Source: Algoriphagus terrigena DSM 22685 (lineage in GTDB: Bacteria; Bacteroidota; Bacteroidia; Cytophagales; Cyclobacteriaceae). From it: DNA of 64,000 nucleotides. Position numbers and translations under genes: made by a program. Below, in pieces: positions 51,679 through 60,689 of this stretch (positions are counted from its first letter, which is position 1; each line of letters begins with the position of its first letter). The notes beneath the pieces are model-generated. The model was given only the letters and a program-made list of their open reading frames with translations, had not been told where the DNA came from and ran no database searches. The DNA is taken from assembly GCF_000429445.1 (NCBI RefSeq), contig NZ_AUBW01000008.1:124001-188000 (forward strand), given 5' to 3'.

Positions 51679-51707
51679 TAAAATTAAAAGATATAGATCA
51701 AAAACAA
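51679..51707 (-). promoter_or_regulatory. Predicted promoter of the small lipoprotein gene
   Basis: Minus strand TTG (51707-51705), 18-base spacer, TAATTTTA (51686-51679); seven of eight matches to TAnnTTTG. Gives a leader of about 50 bases. Confidence 0.45.
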
Positions 51708-51789
51708 ACAGGTTTTCAAAGAGATGTGAATTTTTTTGAAAATCCTGAAGAGTTTTTACACCCGATTTTTTGAATACAATATCCGTGCC

Positions 51790-53055
51790 TTAATCCTGCT
51801 CGCCCTTTTCTGCCCAATCGATCACTTCATCTTCGAGGTAGTGGGGATAGATCTTACGGTGCTGTTTCTTGACTTCGGCGAGCAGTGATTCCCGGAATTC
51901 CTCCACATTCTCGGCGGAAGCCGCGGCCATAAATACCGGCTTGATCCCGGTTTTCTTTTCGTAGGCGTCACTGAGCGCTTTGAAGTCGACATAGCGGGTC
52001 TCCTGCAGCTCGTGCTCGCTGATGTGCTGTGCCTCTTCTTCGGAGGGCATCTGCAGTACCAGGTCGATTTTGTTGAAAACCAGTAAAACCGGTTTGTCAC
52101 CTGCCTTGATTTCGTTTAGCGTCTGAGTGACCACGGCGATGTGCTCTTCAAAGGCGTGATGGGAGATGTCGACTACGTGCACCAGCAAATCCGCTTCACG
52201 AATCTCATCCAGCGTGGACTTGAAGGACTCAATCAGGCGTGTGGGAAGTTTGCGGATAAAGCCAACGGTGTCTGAAAGCAGAAACGGAATCGTGTCCAGG
52301 ACGACCTTTCTCACTGTAGAATCCACCGTGGCGAAAAGCTTGTTTTCGGCCAGGATATCTGTTTTGGTGATCAGGTTCATCAGGGTCGATTTGCCCACAT
52401 TCGTATATCCCACCAGTGCAACGCGGACAACGCCGGCGCGGCCTTTTCGCTGGGTAACGCCCTGTTTTTCGATTTCTTCCAGCTTTTCTTTCAGCAAGGT
52501 GATCTTAGCCCGGATGTCCCGCTTATCGGTTTCTATTTCTTTTTCACCCGAACCACCCCGAGTTCCGGTCCCGCCTCGCTGCCGCTCCAAGTGAGTCCAC
52601 ATATTCGTCAATCGTGGCAAGAGATATTGGAATCTGGCCAATTCTACCTGGGTTTTGGCTTGGGCGGTCTTTGCCCGCTGCAGGAAGATATCGAGAATCA
52701 GCAGGGACCTGTCATAGATCTTGACTTTGATTTCATTTTCCAGGTTTCGCATCTGCGAGGGAGAGAGGTCGTCGTCAAAGATGACCATGTCGATCTCAAA
52801 ATGCTCGACATAAGCTTTGATCTCTTCCAGTTTACCCGACCCGACAAACGTCCGAATGTCTTGTTTTTCCATTCGCTGGGTGAATCGGTGGACCGTCTTG
52901 GCACCCAGCGTCTCTGCCAAAAAGGCGAGTTCGTCCAGGTGTTCCTCGACTTCCTGCTCACTTTGCTGTTGGCGTATCAGCGTGACCAAGATCGCGGTCT
53001 CTTGCTTGGGTGCGGTATCGTGGAGTTTTTGGAGTTTTCTTGAAAATTTACTCAT
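51790..53055 (-). CDS. hflX: GTPase HflX
   Basis: 421 residues. HflX N-terminal domain with RTFVGSGKLEEIK and ARFQYLLPRLTNMW, the glycine-rich linker GGTGTRGGSGEKE, then the G domain: GYTNVGKST (216-224), DTVGFIRKLP and FNKIDLV. It splits or rescues stalled ribosomes. Single gene with no visible partner. Confidence 0.95.
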   Translation of the reverse strand: MSKFSRKLQKLHDTAPKQETAILVTLIRQQQSEQEVEEHLDELAFLAETLGAKTVHRFTQRMEKQDIRTFVGSGKLEEIKAYVEHFEIDMVIFDDDLSPSQMRNLENEIKVKIYDRSLLILDIFLQRAKTAQAKTQVELARFQYLLPRLTNMWTHLERQRGGTGTRGGSGEKEIETDKRDIRAKITLLKEKLEEIEKQGVTQRKGRAGVVRVALVGYTNVGKSTLMNLITKTDILAENKLFATVDSTVRKVVLDTIPFLLSDTVGFIRKLPTRLIESFKSTLDEIREADLLVHVVDISHHAFEEHIAVVTQTLNEIKAGDKPVLLVFNKIDLVLQMPSEEEAQHISEHELQETRYVDFKALSDAYEKKTGIKPVFMAAASAENVEEFRESLLAEVKKQHRKIYPHYLEDEVIDWAEKGEQD

Positions 53056-53260
53056 ATCGGGATCTTTTCGGGTACTTAGAAGGTCAAAACAGCGAATTTG
53101 GTTCCGCTTTTTCGGAAGATGTCAGTGAGAATCAAGTTGCTGGAATGGAGGTGGTCAAACTGAATGGGGCAAATTTGGGCATAATTCCTTAGAATAGATT
53201 AGGATAGTCTCTGGCGGAGTGGTTATTTTACCACCTCAAGCCGTAGAATTTATACCCAAA

Positions 53261-53371
53261 ATGGCAGAATTGCGAAGCACCCCGATCTCAGGTCTCCCTG
53301 AGATTTTTCCCCACATATTCCCGGACATCAAAGGTTATTTCTTCCAATCCTTTAGACAAGGAGGTCGGTGA
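53261..53371 (+). pseudogene. rfbC-like stub (N-terminal 36 codons of a dTDP-4-dehydrorhamnose 3,5-epimerase)
   Basis: Short open frame from ATG 53261 to TGA 53369-53371. Its product (STPISGLPEIFPHIFPDIKG then YFFQSFRQGGR) matches the extreme N-terminus of RfbC/RmlC, where I-x-G-L-x-E-I-x-P-x-x-F-x-D-x-R-G-Y-F-F-E-S-F is conserved. The rest of the enzyme is absent. The stop overlaps the next gene's ATG (TGATG), and the ribosome-binding site of that gene lies within it. It is either a decayed rfbC or a retained leader peptide. Confidence 0.6.
53358..53364 (+). promoter_or_regulatory. Strong Shine-Dalgarno sequence before the PHP phosphatase gene
   Basis: AAGGAGG six bases before ATG 53371. 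Such a clear site is rare in this window, where most starts have none, and it decides the start over the GTG at 53368. Confidence 0.65.
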
Positions 53372-54120
53372 TGGGATGGCTTGATATGTTCAAAAGAACC
53401 CCCGTTGAAATCACGCCGCTGGACCTGTCTTGGCTGCGGGTGGACATGCATTCCCACTTGATTCCTGGGATAGACGACGGATCCAAGACGATGGAGGAAT
53501 CGCTGGACTTGGTGAGAAGACTGGCTGGATTTGGTTTGGAAAAAATCATCACCACGCCGCACATCATGTCCGAATACTACCGCAATACGCCCGAGATTAT
53601 CGGGATGGGCCTGGAAGATCTGCGAAGAGCAGTCAAAGCTGAAGGGATCGCCATCCAGATCGATGCGGCGGCAGAGTATTACATGGATGAGATTTTCTTG
53701 GAGAAAGTAAAGGCCGGGGAAAAGATGCTCACGTTTGCCGACGATTATATCTTGGTGGAGACGGGATTTATCAACAAGCCCCAGATGCTCCTGGATACAA
53801 TTTTTCAGCTCGAAATGGCGGGATATAAGCCCATCTTGGCGCATCCTGAGCGATATCAATATCTGATTGCCGATAAGAAGCTCCAAGAAGAACTGATCGA
53901 TAGAAAGCTGCTCTTCCAGGTGAATTTGCTGTCTTTCACGGGCTTTTATTCCAAGCAGGTGAAGGATTTTGGAGAAATGCTGGTAGAGAGGGGAGTCGTA
54001 GCCCTCCTCGGCACGGATTGTCACAACACCCGCTATCTGGATATGCTGGAGACCTTGCCCAAGCATCAGAAAATCTACGAGAAGATCCAAAAACTTGATT
54101 TGATCAATACGCAACTGTAG
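53371..54120 (+). CDS. CpsB/YwqE-type PHP tyrosine-protein phosphatase
   Basis: 249 residues. PHP-domain metal ligands: VDMHSHLIPGIDDG at the N-terminus, ITTPHIMSEYY, AAAEYYMDE, PILAHPERY and LLGTDCHN. Homologues dephosphorylate the tyrosine kinase that controls capsule or exopolysaccharide export. No kinase or Wzx/Wzy gene is in the window, but the upstream rfbC stub hints at a former polysaccharide locus. It precedes the SDR gene by 10 bases. Confidence 0.88.
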   Translation: MGWLDMFKRTPVEITPLDLSWLRVDMHSHLIPGIDDGSKTMEESLDLVRRLAGFGLEKIITTPHIMSEYYRNTPEIIGMGLEDLRRAVKAEGIAIQIDAAAEYYMDEIFLEKVKAGEKMLTFADDYILVETGFINKPQMLLDTIFQLEMAGYKPILAHPERYQYLIADKKLQEELIDRKLLFQVNLLSFTGFYSKQVKDFGEMLVERGVVALLGTDCHNTRYLDMLETLPKHQKIYEKIQKLDLINTQL

Positions 54121-54130
54121 CCGCAGCTAG

Positions 54131-55090
54131 ATGAATATTCTGATTACCGGGATCACGGGACTGTTTGGGAGTCAGCTGGCTAGGGAATTTAGTCTGTTGG
54201 GAAATATTCATGGCTTAAAGAAAGAGCAATCGAGTCTGGCACTTTTGCAGGATATTGATTTCCCCATCAAATGGCATCAGGGGGAGCTTTCCGAAGTGGA
54301 TTCGTTGCTGGAGGCATTGCAGGGAATTGACTTGGTTATTCATGCCGCCGGACTTGTTTCCTTTTCGTCCAGGGACAAAGAGCGGCTTTTTGAAGTGAAT
54401 ACCACTGGCACCACCAACCTCGTCAACGCCATGCTGAGCTCGGGAGTGACCAAGTTGGTGCATGTGAGTTCGGTCGCCGCGATCGGAAGAACTCCGGAAT
54501 TGAATGTGCTAAATGAGAATTTTAAGTGGATCGAATCTCCTCTGAATACGACTTATGCCGTTTCTAAGTATTGGGCCGAGCTGGAGGCTTGGCGGGGCGA
54601 GCAAGAGGGCATCGACCTCATCGTGGTGAACCCGGCTGTTTTGCTGGGCAAGGCCAGCCACACCAAGAGCAGCTCGGCAATTTATTCCTATGTCTTGAAG
54701 GAAAACAAGTTTTATCCAAAAGGAGACCTGAACTATATAGATGTCAGAGATGCCGCGAAGCTCACGCGGCTGTTGGTTGAAAAGAAAGCATGGGGTCAGC
54801 GGTTTATTCTCAACAAGGAGAGTATCTCTTTTCGCGAGTTTTTCGCAGCGATAGCAGTAGCATTTGGCAAAAAGGGACCGAGCATTCCCTTGACTGATTG
54901 GCAGGTGGCGTTGTTCTCGGGGATCGTTTCTTTTCTCCGGATTTTTGGAGTGAAAAACATCCCGCTCAACAAGAAAAGCGCGATGCTTTCCCAGCAAAAA
55001 ATCTACTTCGAGAACAACAAGGTCCAAGAGCTTTTGGACTATCGGTATTTTTCACTGAGGGAAAGTCTGGATTGGGCCAAAACGCCCTGA
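54131..55090 (+). CDS. NAD-dependent epimerase/dehydratase (extended SDR)
   Basis: 319 residues. N-terminal ILITGITGLFGSQLA, VIHAAGLVSFSSRD, the active-site Ser in HVSSVAAIG and YAVSKYWAE (Tyr-x3-Lys). Similar to dihydroflavonol-4-reductase-like or 3-beta-hydroxysteroid-dehydrogenase-like SDRs. The substrate is unknown. Probably an operon with the PHP phosphatase. Confidence 0.83.
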   Translation: MNILITGITGLFGSQLAREFSLLGNIHGLKKEQSSLALLQDIDFPIKWHQGELSEVDSLLEALQGIDLVIHAAGLVSFSSRDKERLFEVNTTGTTNLVNAMLSSGVTKLVHVSSVAAIGRTPELNVLNENFKWIESPLNTTYAVSKYWAELEAWRGEQEGIDLIVVNPAVLLGKASHTKSSSAIYSYVLKENKFYPKGDLNYIDVRDAAKLTRLLVEKKAWGQRFILNKESISFREFFAAIAVAFGKKGPSIPLTDWQVALFSGIVSFLRIFGVKNIPLNKKSAMLSQQKIYFENNKVQELLDYRYFSLRESLDWAKTP

Positions 55091-55252
55091 CGCAAACTAA
55101 TTTTTCGCCGGATTCGTTTAGGAATAAAGAAACCCAAAAATTACCATCCATTCCGTATCGGGAAAAACTCCTTCGGAAAGGCAAAATTTAACAAAAGCGA
55201 ACTTTGAGATAGCCGTTTTATTGGTATCTTAAATAAACCATAACACCATCGA

Positions 55253-56668
55253 ATGACCGGAGATCACGATCAAGACTGGGAAGAGGACAAAAAGCTCGTG
55301 GAGCGTTTCGAGAATTCCCTTAAATCAAACCTCGACCTCTATTTCGAAGAAGAAGAACTGGAAGACATCATCCGGTTTTACTTTGATCAGCAAAAATTTC
55401 TCAAAGCCCTTAGAGCCGCCGAGTTCTCTCTGGAAAAGTTTCCTTTTTCGGTGGAGATTCGTCTGCTCAAAGCGCAATGCCTGATCTTCAACGACGAACT
55501 TGAGGAAGGTTTGGGTATTCTGGAAAACCTCAGCAACCTTTCCCCAAACAACGAAGACATCGTCTTGGCGCTGGCCAATGCACACATTCTGGCGGGAAAC
55601 CATCAGGAAGGGATCGAGCTATTGGAGAACTATTTGCCTATGGCGGAGGACAAAGCCGAGGTGTTTTATTCTCTGGGAAATCTCTACCGCGCCAAAGGCG
55701 ACAACGCGAAAGCGAGTGACTACTTCAAAGAGGCGGTGAAAAACCGGATCAACCACGAAGACGCGCTCTTCCAACTGGCAATGATCACTGAGGAGGAAGG
55801 GTCTTTTGACGAGATCCTCCAATTCTATCAGGAATTTATCGACCAGGACCCTTATTCTGCTGGAGCTTGGTATAATCTGGGCGTGGTTTATAACCGGCTT
55901 GGCCGTTTTGAGGACGCTATTTCGGCCTATGAATATGCATTGATCATCGATGATGCGTTCGCTTCGGCGTATTTCAACATGGGAAATTCCCTGATGAATA
56001 CCCAAAACTACGAAGCGGCGCTGGAGGCCTATCAAAACACCATCAACTGCGAAGGCGTCAATGCCGAAAACTGCTGCTACATGGGCGCCGCCTATGAGAA
56101 ACTGGAGAAGATTGACGAGGCGTTCAAGTATTTTAAGAAGTCCGCAAAACTAGACGAGGAATACGATGATGCCTGGTTTGGACTGGGGATGTGCATGCTG
56201 AAAAAGGAGAAATTTTTCGAAGCAATCCACTATTTCAAAAAGGCGCTGAATCTGAACAAAGACAACGCGAACTACTGGGTCGGTCTGGCCGATGCGGAGT
56301 TTAACCTGGGAAATATGCAGGCCAGTTCCGATGCCTACGAAGAGGCTATCAATCTGGAACCCGGCATCATGGAGACCTATGTCAACCTATCGGTAATTTA
56401 TTTTGAACAAAACCGCTTTGAAGAGGCGATCGATGTAGTCCGGGAGGGAATTGAGGAGGCACCTGAGGAGCCGGAATTGTATTATCGCATGGTTGTTTAC
56501 CTTGTCAAGATGGGCAAATACAAAGAGGCGTTTTCATATTTAGAAAATGCGTTAACTTTGGACTTTGATAGGCATACCATCTTGTACGAATTGATGCCGG
56601 AGCTGAAACAACAAAAGGCCATCTACAAGATCATCGCCCAACACCGGGATGACCATTCCCAGCTCTAA
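55253..56668 (+). CDS. Tetratricopeptide-repeat protein
   Basis: 471 residues, about twelve TPR helix-turn-helix units of 34 residues from residue 60 on (AGAWYNLGVVYNRLGRFEDA, ASAYFNMGNSLMNTQNYEAA, DDAWFGLGMCMLKKEKFFEA). Acidic N-terminus, no signal peptide or membrane helix, so probably a cytoplasmic scaffold. The following phosphosulfolactate synthase gene begins 17 bases later, so the two may be cotranscribed. Confidence 0.88.
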   Translation: MTGDHDQDWEEDKKLVERFENSLKSNLDLYFEEEELEDIIRFYFDQQKFLKALRAAEFSLEKFPFSVEIRLLKAQCLIFNDELEEGLGILENLSNLSPNNEDIVLALANAHILAGNHQEGIELLENYLPMAEDKAEVFYSLGNLYRAKGDNAKASDYFKEAVKNRINHEDALFQLAMITEEEGSFDEILQFYQEFIDQDPYSAGAWYNLGVVYNRLGRFEDAISAYEYALIIDDAFASAYFNMGNSLMNTQNYEAALEAYQNTINCEGVNAENCCYMGAAYEKLEKIDEAFKYFKKSAKLDEEYDDAWFGLGMCMLKKEKFFEAIHYFKKALNLNKDNANYWVGLADAEFNLGNMQASSDAYEEAINLEPGIMETYVNLSVIYFEQNRFEEAIDVVREGIEEAPEEPELYYRMVVYLVKMGKYKEAFSYLENALTLDFDRHTILYELMPELKQQKAIYKIIAQHRDDHSQL

Positions 56669-56685
56669 ACTTTAAAACCTGGCAA

Positions 56686-57456
56686 ATGAATTATGTGCTG
56701 AAGAATATTCCTGTACGGACTGAGAAGCCACGTACCACGGGATTTACTATGGCTATGGACAAGGGTCTTAGCCTTCGGGAAACCGAGGATTTTGTAGATA
56801 GCTGCTCTGACTTTGTGGACATTGTCAAATTGGGATGGGCTACCTCCTACGTCACCAAACAACTCAATGAGAAACTAGCTGTCTACAAGGCTGCTGGGAT
56901 TCCGGTTTATTTGGGAGGGACACTTTTTGAAGCTTTTATTGTCAGGGGTCAATTTGAAGACTACCAACGGGTACTCGACAAGTATGAACTGGAATTTGCT
57001 GAAGTATCCGACGGATCTATCTCGCTGAATCACGACAAAAAATGTGAATACATTCAGACGTTGGCTAAGCAGGTGACCGTACTTTCCGAGGTGGGTTCCA
57101 AAGATGCCGCCAAGATCATCCCTCCCTATAAGTGGATCGAGCAAATGCAGACGGAGCTTGCTGCCGGTGCCTGGAAGGTGATCGGGGAAGCGAGAGAAGG
57201 CGGGAATGTCGGACTTTTCCGTGATTCAGGAGAAGTTCGTCAAGGTCTTGTTGAAGAAATTTTGACGCAAGTGCCAGAGGAAAGAATCATCTGGGAGGCT
57301 CCTCAAAAATCTCAGCAAGTCTGGTTTATCAAGCTGCTCGGTGCCAATGTAAACTTGGGAAATATCAGTCCTTCGGAGGTGATTCCCTTGGAAACCATCC
57401 GATTGGGACTCAGAGGGGATACTTTTGATCACTTCCTCGGAGAAATAAAGCTTTAA
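56686..57456 (+). CDS. comA: Phosphosulfolactate synthase
   Basis: 256 residues, full length. Family signature at the N-terminus (KPRTTGFTMAMDKGLSL), FVDIVKLGWATSYV, VYLGGTLFEAF, FAEVSDGSISL, the putative catalytic GEAREGGNVGLF and IWEAPQKSQQVWFI. Adds sulfite to phosphoenolpyruvate, the first step to sulfolactate, sulfopyruvate and cysteate. In archaea this leads to coenzyme M; in a Cytophagales-like bacterium cysteate for sulfonolipids (capnine type) is the more likely end. Followed by a terminator. Confidence 0.9.
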   Translation: MNYVLKNIPVRTEKPRTTGFTMAMDKGLSLRETEDFVDSCSDFVDIVKLGWATSYVTKQLNEKLAVYKAAGIPVYLGGTLFEAFIVRGQFEDYQRVLDKYELEFAEVSDGSISLNHDKKCEYIQTLAKQVTVLSEVGSKDAAKIIPPYKWIEQMQTELAAGAWKVIGEAREGGNVGLFRDSGEVRQGLVEEILTQVPEERIIWEAPQKSQQVWFIKLLGANVNLGNISPSEVIPLETIRLGLRGDTFDHFLGEIKL

Positions 57457-57474
57457 AGAACACACCAAACCTAT

Positions 57475-57508
57475 AGGCTGATCGATTCATCGGTCAGCCT
57501 TTCTTTTT
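57475..57508 (+). terminator. Terminator after the phosphosulfolactate synthase gene
   Basis: Eleven-base stem with one G-T pair (57475-57485 with 57490-57500), TTCA loop, then TTCTTTTT. It ends only five bases before the start of the DUF368 gene. Confidence 0.8.
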
Positions 57509-57512
57509 GTAT

Positions 57513-58445
57513 ATGAAGTCGATCAAAAAATACGCCCTCACCTACCTCAAGGGAATGGCAATGGGTGCCGCAGATATAGTTCCGGGTGTCTCGGGAGGAT
57601 CTATTGCCCTGATAGCGGGGATCTACCAGGAGTTGCTGAACAGTATCAATTCTTTTTCGCTTGAGAATCTCAAGCTGTTGGGAAGATTTGAGTTAAAGGC
57701 TTTTTTCAAAGCGGTCAACGGTGCTTTTCTACTGAGTCTCTTACTTGGGATTCTGACCAGCATTTTTGCGCTTTCCAGTGTGATTACGTACCTGATGGCT
57801 AACCATCCGATCCCGCTTTGGTCGTTTTTTACCGGACTTATCTTAGTCAGTGCATTTTTGATTTTGAAAGACATTAAGAGATGGCATTTGGGAATCGTAT
57901 TGGCAGTCTTAATCGGGGCTGCAATCGCTTGGTGGGTCACCAACCTGCCTCCCACCACCACTCCCAACGCGATGTGGTTCACCTTCGTATCCGGATCTAT
58001 TGCGATCTGTGCTATGATCCTTCCGGGAATTAGCGGGAGTTTTATCCTTTTGATACTAGGCCAATACGAGCCAATCCTCGAGGCGGTAAAGGATCGAAAT
58101 ATCTTGAAGCTGGCGGTTTTTGCGCTAGGTTGTGCCGTGGGTATCCTCAGCTTTAGCCGGGTTGTGTCCTGGCTTTTGAGAAAATATCACTCTGTCACCA
58201 TCGGTTTACTTTCGGGATTTATGCTCGGATCGGTTAATGAGCTTTGGCCGTGGAAATTGGTCCTTTCGTGGAGAACCAGTTCTTCAGGCGAGCAGAAACC
58301 TTTTCTTGACGAAAATGTGCTTCCCGGAGACTACTTGGAGCTGGTCGGCAAAGAACCGCAACTGATGGCGGCGATTGCTGCATTTGCTTTTGGGATCGTT
58401 TTGGTTTTGGCAATCGAATGGCTTGCTTCTAAACTGCTGGACTGA
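57513..58445 (+). CDS. DUF368 polyprenyl-phosphate transporter (PopT-like)
   Basis: 310 residues from ATG 57513 (a TTG two codons earlier is in frame). Eight or nine helices. Family motif GMAMGAADIVPGVSGGSIAL and its inverted repeat SIAICAMILPGISGSFILL. DUF368 proteins recycle undecaprenyl phosphate across the membrane for cell-wall synthesis. The stop shares one base with the aroE start (TGATG). The gene starts just after a terminator, so its own promoter or readthrough must supply it. Confidence 0.9.
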   Translation: MKSIKKYALTYLKGMAMGAADIVPGVSGGSIALIAGIYQELLNSINSFSLENLKLLGRFELKAFFKAVNGAFLLSLLLGILTSIFALSSVITYLMANHPIPLWSFFTGLILVSAFLILKDIKRWHLGIVLAVLIGAAIAWWVTNLPPTTTPNAMWFTFVSGSIAICAMILPGISGSFILLILGQYEPILEAVKDRNILKLAVFALGCAVGILSFSRVVSWLLRKYHSVTIGLLSGFMLGSVNELWPWKLVLSWRTSSSGEQKPFLDENVLPGDYLELVGKEPQLMAAIAAFAFGIVLVLAIEWLASKLLD

Positions 58446-59182
58446 TGAGAAAATTTGGCCTGATCGGATATCCGCTGACGCATTCTTTTTCGAAGAAATA
58501 CTTTTCTGCAAAGTTTGAGAAAGAATCCATCTGGAATTGCCAGTTTGACCTTTATGAGATTCCCCAAATCACGGATCTTGAACCGATCTTGGGAGAAAAT
58601 CCAGAGCTGGAGGGCATGTCGGTGACGATTCCTTACAAGCAGGAGGTCATTCCTTTTTTGGATGAGTTGGATCCTGCCTGCGCGGCGATAGGCGCGGTCA
58701 ATTGCATCCAGTTCCGGGACGGAAAGCGAAAAGGCTTCAACACGGATTACATCGGTTTCAAAAATTCCCTGCAAGGTTGGCTGGGAGATATCCTTCCAAA
58801 CGCGCTTGTGCTCGGGACCGGCGGTGCGTCCAAAGCAGTGAAAGTGGCATTGGCAGATCTTGGAGTGACCTTTCTTTCCATATCCAGAAGCAAAGGGGAA
58901 AACCAGATCACCTACTCGGATCTTTCAAGCGATCCGGAGATTTTGAAAAATTATCCGCTGATCATCAACACGACGCCACTGGGGACTTTTCCCAAAACAG
59001 AAGAAATGCCCGAGATCCCGCTGGAGATGCTCAATGCGTCACATCGCGTCTACGACCTGGTGTATAATCCCTCCGAGACGACTTTGATGAAAGCCTGTGT
59101 CGAAAGAGGTGGTAAAGCCAAAAACGGCATGGATATGCTGGTGCTGCAGGCTGAAGCTGCTTGGGCAATTTGGAATTCCTAG
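58445..59182 (+). CDS. aroE: Shikimate dehydrogenase
   Basis: 245 residues. Substrate site GYPLTHSFSKKYF and VTIPYKQEV (catalytic Lys65), GFNTDYIGF (Asp101), and NADP site LVLGTGGASKAVKVAL. Reduces 3-dehydroshikimate to shikimate in aromatic amino acid synthesis. Slightly shorter than E. coli AroE (272) but complete. Sits in the DUF368-aroE-purU run. Confidence 0.93.
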   Translation: MRKFGLIGYPLTHSFSKKYFSAKFEKESIWNCQFDLYEIPQITDLEPILGENPELEGMSVTIPYKQEVIPFLDELDPACAAIGAVNCIQFRDGKRKGFNTDYIGFKNSLQGWLGDILPNALVLGTGGASKAVKVALADLGVTFLSISRSKGENQITYSDLSSDPEILKNYPLIINTTPLGTFPKTEEMPEIPLEMLNASHRVYDLVYNPSETTLMKACVERGGKAKNGMDMLVLQAEAAWAIWNS

Positions 59183-59191
59183 TTTGGCGTT

Positions 59192-60061
59192 ATGAAATCG
59201 ACCACGACGAAAAAGGCCATCCTTCTCATCCAATGCCCTGACCAGAAAGGAATCGTAGCGGAAGTCTCCCGGTTTTTGTATTCCTACAATGGAAACATTC
59301 TGGAGGTAGATCAACATGTGGATGTAGAGATGGGGATGTTTTTCATGCGGGCGGCTTGGGAGTTGGATTCTTTTTCTCTGGGGAAAGATGAGATCCTGTC
59401 CAGCTTCGAAGCAGAGGTCGCAGAGCGTTTCCGCATGGAGGTCAAGCTTCATTTTGATTTTCCAAAGCCGAGAATGGCAATCTTCGTCAGCAAGCTGTCT
59501 CACTGTCTTTTCGATATTTTAGGTCGGCACCACGCTGGCCAGTTGGAAGTAGACATCCCGATGGTGATCTCCAATCACCCGGATTTGAAGACGATTGTGG
59601 AGGCTTTTGGGATTCCATTTTTCCACGTCCCGGTCACTGCTTCAGATAAAGAGACGATTGAGGCGCAACAATTGGAGCTTCTCGCCGCGCACCAAGTAGA
59701 CTTTATTGTACTGGCCCGCTACATGCAGATCGTGTCGGGTGAGTTCATCCGACATTTCCCCAATCGGATCATCAACATCCATCACTCTTTTTTGCCGGCA
59801 TTTGTGGGAGCAAGGCCTTATCACGCTGCCTATGAGCGGGGTGTAAAGATCATCGGAGCGACCGCCCACTATGTGACTGAAGAACTTGACGCGGGTCCGA
59901 TCATAGAACAGGAAGTGGCGCGGGTGCGGCACCACAATACCATCGCTGAGCTGGTGCAGATCGGACAAGACGTGGAAAAAGTCACGCTATCCAAGGCAAT
60001 CAAATACCATATTGAGCGGAAGGTCCTGTCCTTCAGAAATAAAACAATTATCTTCTATTAA
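59192..60061 (+). CDS. purU: Formyltetrahydrofolate deformylase
   Basis: 289 residues. N-terminal ACT-type domain (LIQCPDQKGIVAEVSRFLY) then the formyltransferase-like domain: IFVSKLSHCLFDIL, INIHHSFLPAFVGARPYH (catalytic His), IGATAHYVTEELDAGPII (catalytic Asp) and the Asn/His of VISNHPDLK. Releases formate from 10-formyl-THF to balance one-carbon pools. Follows aroE by nine bases. Confidence 0.94.
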   Translation: MKSTTTKKAILLIQCPDQKGIVAEVSRFLYSYNGNILEVDQHVDVEMGMFFMRAAWELDSFSLGKDEILSSFEAEVAERFRMEVKLHFDFPKPRMAIFVSKLSHCLFDILGRHHAGQLEVDIPMVISNHPDLKTIVEAFGIPFFHVPVTASDKETIEAQQLELLAAHQVDFIVLARYMQIVSGEFIRHFPNRIINIHHSFLPAFVGARPYHAAYERGVKIIGATAHYVTEELDAGPIIEQEVARVRHHNTIAELVQIGQDVEKVTLSKAIKYHIERKVLSFRNKTIIFY

Positions 60062-60107
60062 TCTTTTGCCAATTGCTTCCTGTGGGAATATTGGTGATTT
60101 TTCGGGT

Positions 60108-60689
60108 ATGGAAAAATCAACTGAAATCATCCGCTGCCCCTGGTGCCTTGGCTTTTCCGAGTACGTGGCCTATCACGACACCGAATGGGGAGTGCCTGTC
60201 TATGACGACCGAATCCATTTCGAATTTTTGATATTGGAAAGTGCCCAGGCGGGATTGAGTTGGGCGACTATCTTGAAAAAGCGGGACGGCTATCGCAAAG
60301 CATTCGCAGATTTCGACTACAAAATTGTTGCGGAGTTCCCGGAAAGTTATGTCCAGGAATTACTTCTAGATCCCGGAATCATCCGAAATACCTTGAAGAT
60401 TAAAGCTGCGATCAACAATGCCCGCTGCTTTATGAAAGTTCAGGAGGAATTCGGCTCTTTTTCAAATTACATCTGGGGTTTTGTCGGCGGAAAGCCAATT
60501 CAAAATTCTCTGAGATCAATGGGAGGAGCACAAGCTACTACGCCGGAATCCGATCATTTGGCTAAAGACCTCAAGAAGCGTGGATTCAAGTTCCTCGGAA
60601 GCACCACCATCTACGCCCATATGCAGGCGACAGGTTTGGTCAACGACCATTTGACCAGTTGCTTCAGATATGAGCAAGTGAAGATTTAG
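60108..60689 (+). CDS. tag: DNA-3-methyladenine glycosylase I
   Basis: 193 residues from ATG 60108; the frame is open further upstream but overlaps purU. Tag signatures: RCPWCLGFSEYVAYHDTEWG (zinc Cys and the Glu/Trp pocket), ESAQAGLSWATILKKRDGY, and late zinc ligands in MQATGLVNDHLTSCFRY. Removes 3-methyladenine from DNA. Stop overlaps that of the convergent NhaD gene by three bases. Confidence 0.93.
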   Translation: MEKSTEIIRCPWCLGFSEYVAYHDTEWGVPVYDDRIHFEFLILESAQAGLSWATILKKRDGYRKAFADFDYKIVAEFPESYVQELLLDPGIIRNTLKIKAAINNARCFMKVQEEFGSFSNYIWGFVGGKPIQNSLRSMGGAQATTPESDHLAKDLKKRGFKFLGSTTIYAHMQATGLVNDHLTSCFRYEQVKI

